A DNA stretch of 64,000 bases, taken from the NCBI GenBank assembly GCA_905215385.1, contig CAJMPY010000009.1, forward strand, positions 1-64,000, read 5' to 3'. The position numbers and the translations under genes were made by a program. Positions 17,300-25,705 of this stretch are shown here, piece by piece (position 1 is the stretch's first letter; each line of letters opens with the position of its first letter). The notes beneath the pieces are model-generated. The model was not told where the DNA came from, ran no database searches, and saw nothing but the letters and a program-made list of their open reading frames with translations. This DNA comes from an uncultured bacterium (GTDB lineage: Bacteria; Actinomycetota; Coriobacteriia; Coriobacteriales; Coriobacteriaceae).

Positions 17300-18382
17300 T
17301 TGAAGAAAAGCAATCTGGGCTATGTGCTGGTGCTGATCGCCGCGCTTATGTGGGGCAGCATCGGAATCTTTGTAAACGGCATCTCGGCCATGGGCGTTAC
17401 GTCCCAGAGTATGGCTGCCTTTCGCTTGTTGGTCGGAGCGCTTATCTTGGCGCCGGTCCTGATGTTTATGGGCTGCCGTCCGGGTGAGGGGTCTACCGTG
17501 GCTCAGGGTCCGCTGGCCCTGTTCAAGGCAAGCCCTAAAGAGCTTGTTTCCTGCGCGCTTGTCGGTATCGTCGGTTTGGCCGCCGCCAACACTTGCTATT
17601 ACGAGTGTATGGGCGAGGTGGGCATGTCCACGGCCTCGGTGCTGCTCTATACCTCGCCGGTGTTTGGCGTCGTGCTCGGACGCGTGCTTTATCGCGAGGA
17701 CGTGACCCCCAACAAGCTCGTTGCCATCGCTTTTAACATAGGGGGCTGTGTACTTGCAGTAACTAATGGCGACCTTTCCGGTTTCCATTTTTCGGTTTGG
17801 GGCGTCACGTCGGGCGTGATTGCAGGCTTTTGCGGGGCGTCGCTCGCGGTGTTTAGCCGGATAGCAACCAAGACGGTCCACCCGCTGGCTGTCACGTTTT
17901 GGGGCCTTGTTTTTGGCGGTGCGGTTATGGCGGCTATCGCGGCTCCGTGGCCGGATGTCGCCGCGGCAATGTCGCCACAGCTGCTGTTGCTGTTCCTTGG
18001 CTTTGGACTCATCCCCACAGCCGTGGCTTACATCTTATATATGCAGGGTCTGTCCATGGGGCTCGAGACATCGAAAGTTCCCGTCGTAATGTCTTTCGAG
18101 ACGGTCGTCACCGTACTGGTGGGCATTGGTGTCTATGCCGAGTCCGCCGGCGCGATCAAGGTCCTGGGTATTGTGCTGGTGCTCATGTCCATCCTGATTA
18201 TGAACACCGACTTCTCCAAGCTGCGCAACAGTGTATTTGTCGGTCATGTCGCTGAGAGCATGACCTTTAAGCCCAACGCGTGGTGGACGGAGAAAACGCA
18301 GGACATGGATCTGTTTAAGGAACGCACCGGCATCGCGCTGGAGCCCACCGTGCAGGAAAGCCCCTGGTACTTCGTGCGATAG
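17300..18382 (+). CDS. EamA/DMT-family transporter
   Basis: A 360-residue inner-membrane protein with about ten hydrophobic helices arranged as two EamA repeats (LALMWGSIGIFVNGIS and GVIAGFCGASLAVFSRIA begin them). Family members export or import amino acids and small metabolites. A TTG start at 17300 is preferred since CGAGGAGG stands 6-12 bases upstream; the in-frame GTG at 17264 has no such site. An unusual charged C-terminal tail of about 55 residues (from NTDFSKLRNSVF) follows the last helix. Its place between an SIS gene and a PTS operon, and the ACGTTATA site in its promoter, suggest it moves the amine released from glycated substrates. Confidence 0.87.
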   Translation: MKKSNLGYVLVLIAALMWGSIGIFVNGISAMGVTSQSMAAFRLLVGALILAPVLMFMGCRPGEGSTVAQGPLALFKASPKELVSCALVGIVGLAAANTCYYECMGEVGMSTASVLLYTSPVFGVVLGRVLYREDVTPNKLVAIAFNIGGCVLAVTNGDLSGFHFSVWGVTSGVIAGFCGASLAVFSRIATKTVHPLAVTFWGLVFGGAVMAAIAAPWPDVAAAMSPQLLLLFLGFGLIPTAVAYILYMQGLSMGLETSKVPVVMSFETVVTVLVGIGVYAESAGAIKVLGIVLVLMSILIMNTDFSKLRNSVFVGHVAESMTFKPNAWWTEKTQDMDLFKERTGIALEPTVQESPWYFVR

Positions 18383-18520
18383 GGGATTGCGCGCAGGGTC
18401 CGACTTGGGGTTATCCCGCCAGTGCCGGCCTGCCCAGCCCCAACGTTTCAAGTACGTTAAACCCGTCAACGGTCGATTTTCACCCGCGAACGGTCTTTAT
18501 ACTAATTAGCAATATCCGCA

Positions 18521-18549
18521 ACGTATAAGACGTTATAATGACCATAACG
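18521..18549 (+). promoter_or_regulatory. Promoter/operator of the first PTS operon
   Basis: A perfect -10 box TATAAT (18534-18539) lies within GACGTTATAAT (18529-18539), the same 11 bases found inverted before the SIS gene at 39317. A related ACGTATAA lies directly upstream and CCATAACG directly downstream, so two or three regulator half sites are possible. No good -35 box is seen, fitting an activated or repressed promoter. Confidence 0.6.
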
Positions 18550-18565
18550 AAAAGGAGGAGGCAAG

Positions 18566-19489
18566 ATGAATCAGATCATTCTCGCATCTCATGGCGGCCT
18601 GGCCGCAGGCGCCAAAGACACGCTCGAGATGGTTCTCGGCGACGTGTCGAACGTCCACGTCGTGTCGCTTGCTCGTGACGACAAGGAGCCCATCACCAAC
18701 AAGGTGGACGCCATGATCGCCACGTTCAACGCGGACGACACCGTCTATGTGCTGACCGATATGCTCGGCAGCTCGGTCAACAACAGCATGGTCGAGCTTT
18801 CCCGCAACGGTGCGGCATTCACGGTGATCAGCGGTTTCAACATTCCGCTGGCACTGACGCTCGCTATGAGCCCCGCCCCCGTCAAGGGTGCCGAGCTCGC
18901 GGCCCTCATCAACGAGGCCCGCACCGGTCTGACCAACCCCAACGCACCGGTCGAGGCTGCCGCGGCTCCCGCCAAGAAGGCTAAGGCGCCCCGTCACAGC
19001 TCCGGTCCCGCCAAGATCGTCCTCGCACGTCTTGACTACCGTCTGCTGCACGGTCAGGTCGTCTTTACCTGGACCACCAAGGTTCAGGCCGAGCGCATCA
19101 TCGTCGTCGACAACGCTGCCGCCAACGATGACATCAAGAAGGGCGCTCTTAAGCTGGCCAAGCCCCAGGGCGTGCGCCTGAACGTCTTCACCGTCGAGCG
19201 TGCCCTCGCCAAGATGGACAAGCTCAACACCCTCGGTGAGCGCGTCATGTTCGTCTTTGGCAACACGGCCGAGATGCTGCAGTTCTGCCAGGGTTACAAG
19301 CTCGACGCCATCAACCTGGGCGCCACCGCCAACCACGACGGTGCCGATCAGGTCGGCGGCAAGGACAGCTCCGTCTTCTTCGACGCCACCCAGAAGGCCG
19401 ACGTCAACCAGCTGCTCGACATGGGCATCAAGCTCTACGTCCAGCAGACCCCCACGTATCAGAGCGTCGACATCGACGCCAAGCTGTAA
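18566..19489 (+). CDS. PTS mannose-family EIIAB fusion
   Basis: A 307-residue cytoplasmic phosphocarrier. The EIIA domain (1-125) begins MNQIILASHG, with His 9 as the site phosphorylated by HPr. An Ala/Pro/Lys-rich linker (126-149) follows. The EIIB domain (150-307) has RLDYRLLHGQVVFTW, with His 162 as the second phosphorylation site. The sugar is phosphorylated as it passes EIIC/EIID. It is first gene of an operon with EIIC (36 bases on), EIID and an SIS protein. RBS AAAGGAGG. By genomic context the substrate may be a glycated amine, as in the gfr system of Salmonella, but ordinary mannose-type sugars or amino sugars are not excluded. Confidence 0.93.
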   Translation: MNQIILASHGGLAAGAKDTLEMVLGDVSNVHVVSLARDDKEPITNKVDAMIATFNADDTVYVLTDMLGSSVNNSMVELSRNGAAFTVISGFNIPLALTLAMSPAPVKGAELAALINEARTGLTNPNAPVEAAAAPAKKAKAPRHSSGPAKIVLARLDYRLLHGQVVFTWTTKVQAERIIVVDNAAANDDIKKGALKLAKPQGVRLNVFTVERALAKMDKLNTLGERVMFVFGNTAEMLQFCQGYKLDAINLGATANHDGADQVGGKDSSVFFDATQKADVNQLLDMGIKLYVQQTPTYQSVDIDAKL

Positions 19490-19525
19490 TCAACCAGGCT
19501 TTTGCCTGACTGAAAGGAGAAGGGT

Positions 19526-20320
19526 ATGAATACGTTCATCAGTGCGGTGCTCGTCGGCCTCGTCGGCGTGTTCTGCATGTGGGACTCCCGCCTGCTCGGT
19601 CGTCTTAACTTCGAGCAGCCCCTCGTTGGCGCTACGCTCGTCGGTTTGCTGCTGGGCGATGTGCCCACCGGCCTTGCCGTCGGTGCCGCCGTCGAGCTCG
19701 TGTCCATGGGCCTGGTGCAGGTCGGCGCCGCCGTTCCGCCCGATATGGTCCTGGGCGGCATCGTGGCAGCTGCCTTCGCGTGCCTGACCGATGCTTCCGC
19801 CGAGACCGCCATGACGATCGCCATCCCGGTCGCCGTCCTGGGTCAGCTCCTCGGCATCGTGTTCCGTTCCATCATCGCCGCCCTCACCCATGTGGCCGAT
19901 AGCGCGATTGATAACGGCAAGTTCAAGACCGCCTACCGCATGCACATCTGCGCCGGCTCCGGTCTGTACGCCATCATGTACTTCCTGCCGATCTTCCTGG
20001 CCGTCTTTGTCGGTACCGACCTGGTCCAAGCCATCGTCAACATGGTTCCCGAGTGGCTGTCCGTTGGTCTGAACGTCTCGACCAAGATCATGACCGCCTA
20101 CGGTCTGGCCCTGCTGCTCACCATGATGATCAAGAAGGGTATGACCCCGTTCCTGTTCATCGGCTTCCTGCTCGCCGCCTACCTCAACCTGTCCGTCATC
20201 GCGGTCGCTCTGATCGGTGTGTGCCTGGCTATCGTCTTCATGGGCTTCAAGTTCAATGGCTCCCATGCAGCCGCCGGTGTCGATTCCGACTACGATCCGC
20301 TCGAAGACGACGAAGACTAA
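19526..20320 (+). CDS. PTS mannose-family EIIC
   Basis: A 264-residue membrane subunit with seven to eight hydrophobic segments. It has the family's RLNFEQPLVGATLVGLLLGD near residue 30 and the following GLAVGAAVELVSMGLVQVGAAVPPD, part of the substrate path. It ends with an acidic tail. With EIID it forms the trimeric transport channel, and EIIB delivers the phosphate. RBS AAAGGAGAAGG precedes the ATG. EIID starts 14 bases after its stop. Confidence 0.93.
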   Translation: MNTFISAVLVGLVGVFCMWDSRLLGRLNFEQPLVGATLVGLLLGDVPTGLAVGAAVELVSMGLVQVGAAVPPDMVLGGIVAAAFACLTDASAETAMTIAIPVAVLGQLLGIVFRSIIAALTHVADSAIDNGKFKTAYRMHICAGSGLYAIMYFLPIFLAVFVGTDLVQAIVNMVPEWLSVGLNVSTKIMTAYGLALLLTMMIKKGMTPFLFIGFLLAAYLNLSVIAVALIGVCLAIVFMGFKFNGSHAAAGVDSDYDPLEDDED

Positions 20321-20333
20321 GGAGGAACACACT

Positions 20334-21167
20334 ATGGCAACCGCAACCAAGGACGTGTCCCTGAACAAGAAGGTCAGCCAGTTCTTCTGGCGCTCCTGGG
20401 CCATCCAGGCCTCTTGGAACTACGAGCGTCAGATGAACATGGGCTTCCTCTACGGCATGGTCCCCACGCTCGATCGCCTCTATCCGGACGAGTCCGACCC
20501 CAAGCAGCTCGCTGCTAAGAAAGAGGCTTACCACCGTCACATGGCGTTCTACAACTGCACCCCGCAGACGAGCGCTTTTATCCTAGGCCTCGCCGCCTCC
20601 ATGGAGGAGGAGTACGCCAAGGATCCCGAGAACTTCGACCCCGATTCGATCAACGCGGTCAAGACCTCCCTCATGGGTCCGCTTTCCGGTATCGGTGACT
20701 CCTTCTTCCAGGGCACCATCCGCGTTATCGCCTTTGGCCTGGGCGTTCAGCTGGCTCAGCAGGGCTCTATCATGGGCCCGATCCTGGCCATGCTCATCTC
20801 CATCGTCCCCTCCGTGCTGATCACTTGGTTCGCCGCCAAGATCGGCTACCAGGGTGGCCACGAGTACCTGAGCAAGCTCCAGGGTGGCGACCTCATGGAG
20901 AAGCTCATGTATGTCTGCGGCATCGTGGGTCTTATGTCCGTGGGCGGCATGATCGCTACGCTGATCGGCGCCACCACCCCGCTGCAGTTCGCTGAGGGCA
21001 CCGTCGTTATCCAGGACATCCTGGACGGCATGATGCCCCAGATGATCTCCCTTGGCCTCACCGGCCTTATGTACTGGCTCATCAAGAAGAACGTCAACAC
21101 CGGTTGGCTTCTCGTGATCGCCATCGTGGGCGGCATCGCCCTCTCCGCGGCCGGCATCCTGGCCTAG
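20334..21167 (+). CDS. PTS mannose-family EIID
   Basis: A 277-residue membrane subunit. The N-terminal third is amphipathic and has the family pattern FFWRSWAIQASWNYERQMN and GFLYGMVPTL. TSLMGPLSGIGDSFFQGT (about residues 113-130) is the EIID signature. Hydrophobic helices occupy the C-terminal half. It partners EIIC at 19526. The ATG at 20334 follows TAAGGAGG, one of the best ribosome binding sites in the window. Confidence 0.93.
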   Translation: MATATKDVSLNKKVSQFFWRSWAIQASWNYERQMNMGFLYGMVPTLDRLYPDESDPKQLAAKKEAYHRHMAFYNCTPQTSAFILGLAASMEEEYAKDPENFDPDSINAVKTSLMGPLSGIGDSFFQGTIRVIAFGLGVQLAQQGSIMGPILAMLISIVPSVLITWFAAKIGYQGGHEYLSKLQGGDLMEKLMYVCGIVGLMSVGGMIATLIGATTPLQFAEGTVVIQDILDGMMPQMISLGLTGLMYWLIKKNVNTGWLLVIAIVGGIALSAAGILA

Positions 21168-21201
21168 TCGCGACCAAGCGTCTAACCGCTTTCCCCCGGG
21201 G

Positions 21202-21232
21202 GCCTGCCTGGCATCCCATACCCCAGGCAGGC
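21202..21232 (+). terminator. Hairpin after EIID
   Basis: GCCTGCCTGG pairs with CCAGGCAGGC; only TTCC follows. It may protect or partly terminate the PTS mRNA before the SIS gene. A second, weaker hairpin with AAGGGACAG lies at 21246-21274. Confidence 0.5.
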
Positions 21233-21366
21233 TTCCATCCCTAAATGTGTCAAAGGGACAGTTCCCTTGTCACATCCTCAACGGGCCGGCGACTCGGTCC
21301 TAACTACGGTAACCCTGCGTGCGTCCGGCAATGTGGCGCCGCAAAAAATCGAAAGGAATGTGTCAG

Positions 21367-22350
21367 ATGTACGAGATCGACCTTAACCTCCCTAAGCAGA
21401 TCGTCGCTGACGTCCTGTCCAACCACGAGATCCACAGCGTCGCCTTCGTCGGCTGCGGCGCTTCCATGTCCGACCTTTACCCCGCCAAGTACTTCCTGGC
21501 CAACAACACGGACAAGCTGAACGTTCAGATCTTCACCGCTAACGAGTTCAACTACGACACGCCTTCCTGGGTCAACGAGCACACCTTCGTGATCACCTGC
21601 TCCCTCGGTGGCTCCACGCCCGAGACCGTCGAGGCCAACAAGACTGCCAAGAAGCACAACTGCCCGGTCGTCTCCCTCACCAACAAGGCTGGCTCCGCTC
21701 TGACCGTCGACGCCGACCACGTCATCGTTCACGGCTTCCACGCCAACTACGCTGCCAAGTGCGAGAAGCCCGGCTACGCCATCGCTCTTGCTGTCGAGAT
21801 CCTTCAGCAGACCGAGGGCTATGACCACTACGAGGACATGATCACCGGCCTCACCAACGTCTTCGAGCTCTGCGAGAACGCCGCCCAGTCCGCCAAGGGC
21901 CTCGCCAAGCAGTTCGCCCAGGACTTCAAGGACGACGAGATGATCTACTTCATGGCCTCCGGTGCCTCCGAGAAGATGGCTTATTCTCACGCCGCCTTCC
22001 TGTTCACCGAGATGCAGTGGATCGACGCCGCCGCGTACAACACCGGCGAGTACTTCCACGGCCCGTTCGAGGTTTCCACCGAGGGTAAGCCCTACGTCTT
22101 CTTCATGTCCGATGGTGCCACCCGTCCGATGGACGCCCGCGCCCTCACCTTCCTTAAGCGCATGGGCGCCAAGGTCGCTCTGATCGACTCCAAGGACTAC
22201 GGCCTGGCCGACGCCGTGCCCGCGAGCGTCGTCACCTACTTCAACCCGCTGCTGCACCTCGCCGTTATGCGCGAGTACGGCAACCAGATCGCCGAGGCCC
22301 GTCAGCACCCGCTGACCATGCGTCGCTACATGTGGAAGCTTTCCTACTAA
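21367..22350 (+). CDS. SIS-domain deglycase-like protein, paralog 2
   Basis: A 327-residue two-SIS-domain enzyme. The first domain has VAFVGCGASMSDLYPAKYF and ITCSLGGSTPETVEA. In the second, TEMQW...GEYFHGPFE places Glu 215 and His 231 16 residues apart, the catalytic spacing of FraB and GlmS. It follows the PTS operon (EIIAB, EIIC, EIID), so it should act on the phosphorylated product of that transporter, releasing a sugar phosphate and an amine. The ATG at 21367 fits AAAGGA with a normal gap; ATG 21358 would be too near. Codon use is extreme (C- and G-ending), as in highly expressed genes. A strong terminator follows. Confidence 0.88.
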   Translation: MYEIDLNLPKQIVADVLSNHEIHSVAFVGCGASMSDLYPAKYFLANNTDKLNVQIFTANEFNYDTPSWVNEHTFVITCSLGGSTPETVEANKTAKKHNCPVVSLTNKAGSALTVDADHVIVHGFHANYAAKCEKPGYAIALAVEILQQTEGYDHYEDMITGLTNVFELCENAAQSAKGLAKQFAQDFKDDEMIYFMASGASEKMAYSHAAFLFTEMQWIDAAAYNTGEYFHGPFEVSTEGKPYVFFMSDGATRPMDARALTFLKRMGAKVALIDSKDYGLADAVPASVVTYFNPLLHLAVMREYGNQIAEARQHPLTMRRYMWKLSY

Positions 22351-22384
22351 TCACAAGTAAGTAGACCTTACAGGTTGATTGAGA

Positions 22385-22415
22385 GGGGATGGGGTTTTGC
22401 CCCGTCCCCTTTTTT
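22385..22415 (+). terminator. Terminator of the first PTS/SIS operon
   Basis: GGGGATGGGG pairs with CCCCGTCCCC (one G-U) and is followed by six T. Confidence 0.88.
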
Positions 22416-22451
22416 GCTTTGGGGAGGGCGTGTCTGTCGCGTCGCAAAACA

Positions 22452-22495
22452 CCAGATAAAACCTACCAAAATAAACCTGTCCCTTTTCGGCAGGT
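22452..22495. repeat. GGGACAGG repeat, copy 3
   Basis: It reads CCAGATAAAACCTACC, then AAACCTGTCCC and CGGCAGGT. It ends next to the ribosome binding site of the HAD gene, so the repeat forms that gene's leader. Confidence 0.75.
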
Positions 22496-22509
22496 GGGAG
22501 GAGATGCGT

Positions 22510-23139
22510 ATGATTAAGGCAGTGCTGTTTGACATGGACGGCGTGCTGGTCGATACCGAGTGGTTCTACAACCGCCGTCGCGTGGCGTTTATGGAAGAGA
22601 AGGGGTTCCATTTTGACGAGATCCCCGATCTTTCGGGGTCTAACGAGCCTGCCATTTGGAAGTCGCTGGTGCCCGACGATATTGAGCTGCGCGAGCGTCT
22701 GCGCGTGGAGTACAAGCAGGTCTACAGCCCGGTTCACCCCGTTCCGTATGCCGAGCTGCTCAACGAGCAGACGGAGCCGGTGATGCGCGAGCTGCACGAG
22801 CGCGGCGTGAAGTGCGCCATCGCAAGCTCGTCCTATCGTGAGCTCATTGACGAGCTGGTTGAGATTGCCGGTATCGCCGACGTGCTGGACTACACCATCA
22901 GCGGTCACGAGTGCAGTGCGTTTAAGCCCGACCCCGAGATCTACCTGCGTGCCATGAAGGCGCTGGGAGTTGACCCCGCCGAGTGCCTGGTTATCGAGGA
23001 CTCGCCTTTGGGTATCGAGGCCGGCAAGCGCTCCGGCGCCCGCGTCCTGGCACTGCGTCCGCATGAGGGCGTCAACCTGGACCAGTCCGCCGCCGACGTC
23101 GTCATCGACAACCTGAGCGACATTTTGGCCGCTCTGTAG
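22510..23139 (+). CDS. HAD-superfamily phosphatase, beta-phosphoglucomutase-like
   Basis: A 209-residue cytoplasmic HAD hydrolase of subfamily IA. Motif I is VLFDMDGVLVDTE with the nucleophile Asp 8 and acid Asp 10. Motif II is AIASSSYRELI. The conserved Lys of motif III is in SAFKPDPEIYLRA. Motif IV is CLVIEDSPLGIEAG. Such enzymes dephosphorylate sugar phosphates or convert beta-glucose 1-phosphate. Its position right after a PTS/deglycase operon suggests a sugar-phosphate substrate. The ATG at 22510 is six bases after GGGAGGAG; ATG 22504 is too close to it. Confidence 0.9.
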   Translation: MIKAVLFDMDGVLVDTEWFYNRRRVAFMEEKGFHFDEIPDLSGSNEPAIWKSLVPDDIELRERLRVEYKQVYSPVHPVPYAELLNEQTEPVMRELHERGVKCAIASSSYRELIDELVEIAGIADVLDYTISGHECSAFKPDPEIYLRAMKALGVDPAECLVIEDSPLGIEAGKRSGARVLALRPHEGVNLDQSAADVVIDNLSDILAAL

Positions 23140-23234
23140 TGTCAATCCACCGCGAGAAGCACTGGTTCACGCGTCATTTGCTGCGGATTGGCTTAATTTG
23201 TCATCTATTTGGATCCGTTTGGCTTCGATTCGGA

Positions 23235-23356
23235 CTAAGTGAGTAGACTTTTTGGTGCAGGACGAGCACAAAGCGCATCTGCTCTAGTAAAACCGCAGGT
23301 CACAGGGGTGGCGGTTTTGGGTGTGCTCTGCAGATCGCGTAAAGTCTACTCACTTG
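23235..23356. repeat. Long nested palindrome, copy P2
   Basis: AAGTGAGTAGACTTT (23237-23251) pairs with its complement at 23341-23355. Inside are GAGCACA/TGTGCTC and a perfect AAAACCGC/GCGGTTTT stem that is imperfect in copy P1. It fills most of the 23140-23493 gap. Confidence 0.85.
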
Positions 23357-23493
23357 TAATTTGGGCCTTTGGTCGTGGGGTTGCTGGTCCCGCTTTGGTT
23401 GTCGAGAGAGGGTGAATTGAGGTGCCCCCGCATGCTCCATGCTACAATCGCGGCCACGCCCCACAACTACATCTGCCTTCGAAAGGAGCCTAC

Positions 23494-24501
23494 GTGGCGA
23501 ACGCCATCGATCAGCTCACGGACCGCGTGCTCGTGCTCGGCCGCCTCACCATCGTTCGCCGCGCCATTACTGCCGTGGCGGTCACCATTTCTGCCGTTCT
23601 CCAGACATTCCTGATCCAGGCGTTCATTCAACCCGCCGACCTGCTTCCGAGCGGCCTTACCGGCGTCGCGGTCCTGCTCGATCGCGTTACCTCGCTCGGT
23701 GGCGTTCACATCGACATCTCGCTCGGTATGCTCGCGCTCAACATCCCCGTGGCGCTCCTATGCTGGAGCGGCATTAGCAAGCGTTTCGTCATCTTCTCGA
23801 TGACGCAGGTCGTGCTCTCGTCGCTGTTCCTCAACGTCTTTCACTTCGCGCCGTTTTTGGGCGACAAGATCATGCTAATCATTTTTGGCGGCGTGGTCTC
23901 GGGTCTGGGCGCTGCCATCGCGCTTAAGTCCGGCGCATCTACCGGCGGCACCGACTTTATCGCGCTGTGGGTCTCCAACCACACGGGTAAGACCATCTGG
24001 GGTGTCATCTTTGGTTTCAACTGCTTTATCCTGGCGATCTTTGGCTTTATGTTTGGCTGGGATAACGCGGCGTACTCCATAGTGTTCCAGTTTATTTCGA
24101 CCAAGACCATCGACAGCTTCTATCATCGCTACGACCGTGTGACGCTGCAGATCACAACGCGCAAGGCAGACGAGGTCATGACCGCCTATGTTGACCATTT
24201 TCAGCATGGTATTAGCTGCGCCGAGGTCATCGGCGGATACAGCCGTGAAAAGATGTACCTGCTGCACACCGTTGTCTCGACCTACGAGAGCCAGGACATT
24301 ATCAAGCTAGTGTGCGACATTGATCCCGGTGCCGTGATCAACGTGTTCCACACGCTCAGCTTTGTGGGCGGCTGGTGGGGCGGTCATGTCGACGAGCCCA
24401 TGCCCACGGCCGTGCCCGATCCCGACAAGCCCGCGCGCATGGCCAGCAGGCAGGCGCGCCTCATCGATCAGGACAGCCTGCAACAGGACGACGGCAGGTA
24501 A
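23494..24501 (+). CDS. YitT family membrane protein
   Basis: A 335-residue protein with about five hydrophobic segments in residues 20-195 (YitT domain, with SGLTGVAVLLDRVT and KSGASTGGTDFIALWVS) and a soluble C-terminal DUF2179-like domain (VTLQITTRKADEVMTAYV). The molecular role of the family is not established. A GTG start at 23494 is chosen because GAAAGGAG lies just upstream. The tail after residue 300 is polar and variable. It stands between a HAD phosphatase and a GntR gene without clear operon links. Confidence 0.88.
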   Translation: MANAIDQLTDRVLVLGRLTIVRRAITAVAVTISAVLQTFLIQAFIQPADLLPSGLTGVAVLLDRVTSLGGVHIDISLGMLALNIPVALLCWSGISKRFVIFSMTQVVLSSLFLNVFHFAPFLGDKIMLIIFGGVVSGLGAAIALKSGASTGGTDFIALWVSNHTGKTIWGVIFGFNCFILAIFGFMFGWDNAAYSIVFQFISTKTIDSFYHRYDRVTLQITTRKADEVMTAYVDHFQHGISCAEVIGGYSREKMYLLHTVVSTYESQDIIKLVCDIDPGAVINVFHTLSFVGGWWGGHVDEPMPTAVPDPDKPARMASRQARLIDQDSLQQDDGR

Positions 24502-24554
24502 GGATTTGCTGTATGCGGTGTATCGTTTTATCATTATGAGGTAACATGAAACTA

Positions 24555-24571
24555 GACGTTATATACGTATT
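24555..24571 (+). promoter_or_regulatory. ACGTTATA-type operator before a GntR gene
   Basis: GACGTTATATACGTATT is itself close to a palindrome around TATAT and shares GACGTTATA with the sites at 18529 and 39264. It lies about 40 bases before the GntR start, which suggests autoregulation. Confidence 0.55.
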
Positions 24572-24605
24572 AGTTATTTCAATATTTCGATAAGAGTGAT
24601 TAGAT

Positions 24606-25325
24606 ATGCCTGCACCCAAAAATGCACCGCTTTACCAGCAGATTTACGACGAGATCAAGGATGCGATCGAGAAAGGTGTTTATGCACCCAAGGAGCGTAT
24701 TCCGTCCGAGCTCGAGCTAGCCGAGCAGTACGAGGTGAGCCGAATTACGGTGCGTCGCGCCGTCGAGGAGCTGTGCTCCGATGGCTACCTGGTTAAGCAG
24801 CAGGGCCGTGGCACCTTTGTTTCCACGCCGCACATCAATCGCCAATTTCACGCCTCGACGCTGCAGACGTTTACCGCGCTGTGTGCCGGCAACGGCATGA
24901 AGGCCGGTGCGCACGTGATCGATCGCCAGATTGTGCCGGCGCGCCAAAACGAGATGGAGTTCTTTGGCCTGCAGAAGGATGCGCTGCTGCTGCACATCAA
25001 GCGCGTGCGTACTGCCGACGGCGAGCCCATCTTTGAAGAGAACATCTTTGTGCCGTTTGACGCCTACCGTGAGCTGTTGACGGCCGATCTTGAGGACAAG
25101 TCGATTTTTGCCGAGGTCGAGCGTGTTGGCGGAACGCCGATTGTCTCGGTTGGTTACCGTACGGTCGAAGCCGTTCGCGCCAACGCCGAGCAGGCGGCTG
25201 AGCTGGGCATTGCTCCGCACGATCCGCTGCTCAACCTGCGCGCCGGCTTTATCGGACCCAATGGCGAGCCGGTCCTGATGGGTAAGCAGTACTACGTGGG
25301 ATCGCGCTACGTTATGGTCATGTAA
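24606..25325 (+). CDS. GntR family regulator with UTRA domain
   Basis: A 239-residue HutC-type regulator. The winged helix covers 8-75 (PLYQQIYDEIKDAIEKGVY, then SRITVRRAVEELCSDGYLVKQQGRGTFV). The UTRA domain covers 95-235. It has no structural gene beside it. A GACGTTATA site in its own leader is shared with the PTS operon at 18566, the DMT gene at 17300 and the SIS gene at 39317, so it is the best candidate for the common regulator. The ATG at 24606 has only a weak GAGTG ribosome binding site. A composite hairpin follows. Confidence 0.92.
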   Translation: MPAPKNAPLYQQIYDEIKDAIEKGVYAPKERIPSELELAEQYEVSRITVRRAVEELCSDGYLVKQQGRGTFVSTPHINRQFHASTLQTFTALCAGNGMKAGAHVIDRQIVPARQNEMEFFGLQKDALLLHIKRVRTADGEPIFEENIFVPFDAYRELLTADLEDKSIFAEVERVGGTPIVSVGYRTVEAVRANAEQAAELGIAPHDPLLNLRAGFIGPNGEPVLMGKQYYVGSRYVMVM

Positions 25326-25519
25326 GTTACGCGGTTTTACCAAACCGCGTAACGGGCCGACGCTGCGCCCTTGGTTCCGCCGTTCTAACGAACGGCGGAC
25401 CGGTCGACGCTGCAAACGCCCCTAAGCGGCAATCTGACGTTCAATCGTCGGTCGCGTACCGAAGTACGCTTCCCTCCTCTTTCACGTCACCTTGCTCGCT
25501 TAGGGGCGTTTTCGCTGAC
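25326..25519. repeat. Composite hairpin element, copy B
   Basis: A 28-base hairpin (arms GTTACGCGGTTT) is followed by CGACGCTGC, a second hairpin (CCGCCGTTC/GAACGGCGG), CGACGCTGCAAAC, and then a long hairpin with arms AACGCCCCTAAGC (25415-25427) and complement (25498-25510). The apical stem is GCGTAC/GTACGC. It ends TTTTCGCTGAC. This is the only copy with three hairpins. Confidence 0.85.
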
Positions 25520-25559
25520 TTATGCTCAACCTGCGACGTTTCCACGCCTGTCAAGAGCT

Positions 25560-25615
25560 TAGCCGTTGGGGACGTTCTTAAACGACTAGTCATTCAAGAA
25601 CGTCCCCAACGGCTA
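25560..25615. repeat. Perfect 20-bp inverted repeat upstream of recQ
   Basis: TAGCCGTTGGGGACGTTCTT at 25560-25579 is exactly complemented at 25596-25615, with a 16-base loop. It could terminate upstream transcripts or be another repeat family; I see one copy only. Confidence 0.8.
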
Positions 25616-25705
25616 CCCGCAGAATGAGCGTGGCTGACAGCCGTACGGCAGCGGTCCGCGTGGCGGCGTATAATCGGCGGCAGATGACTTGGACGTTAGG
25701 AAACC

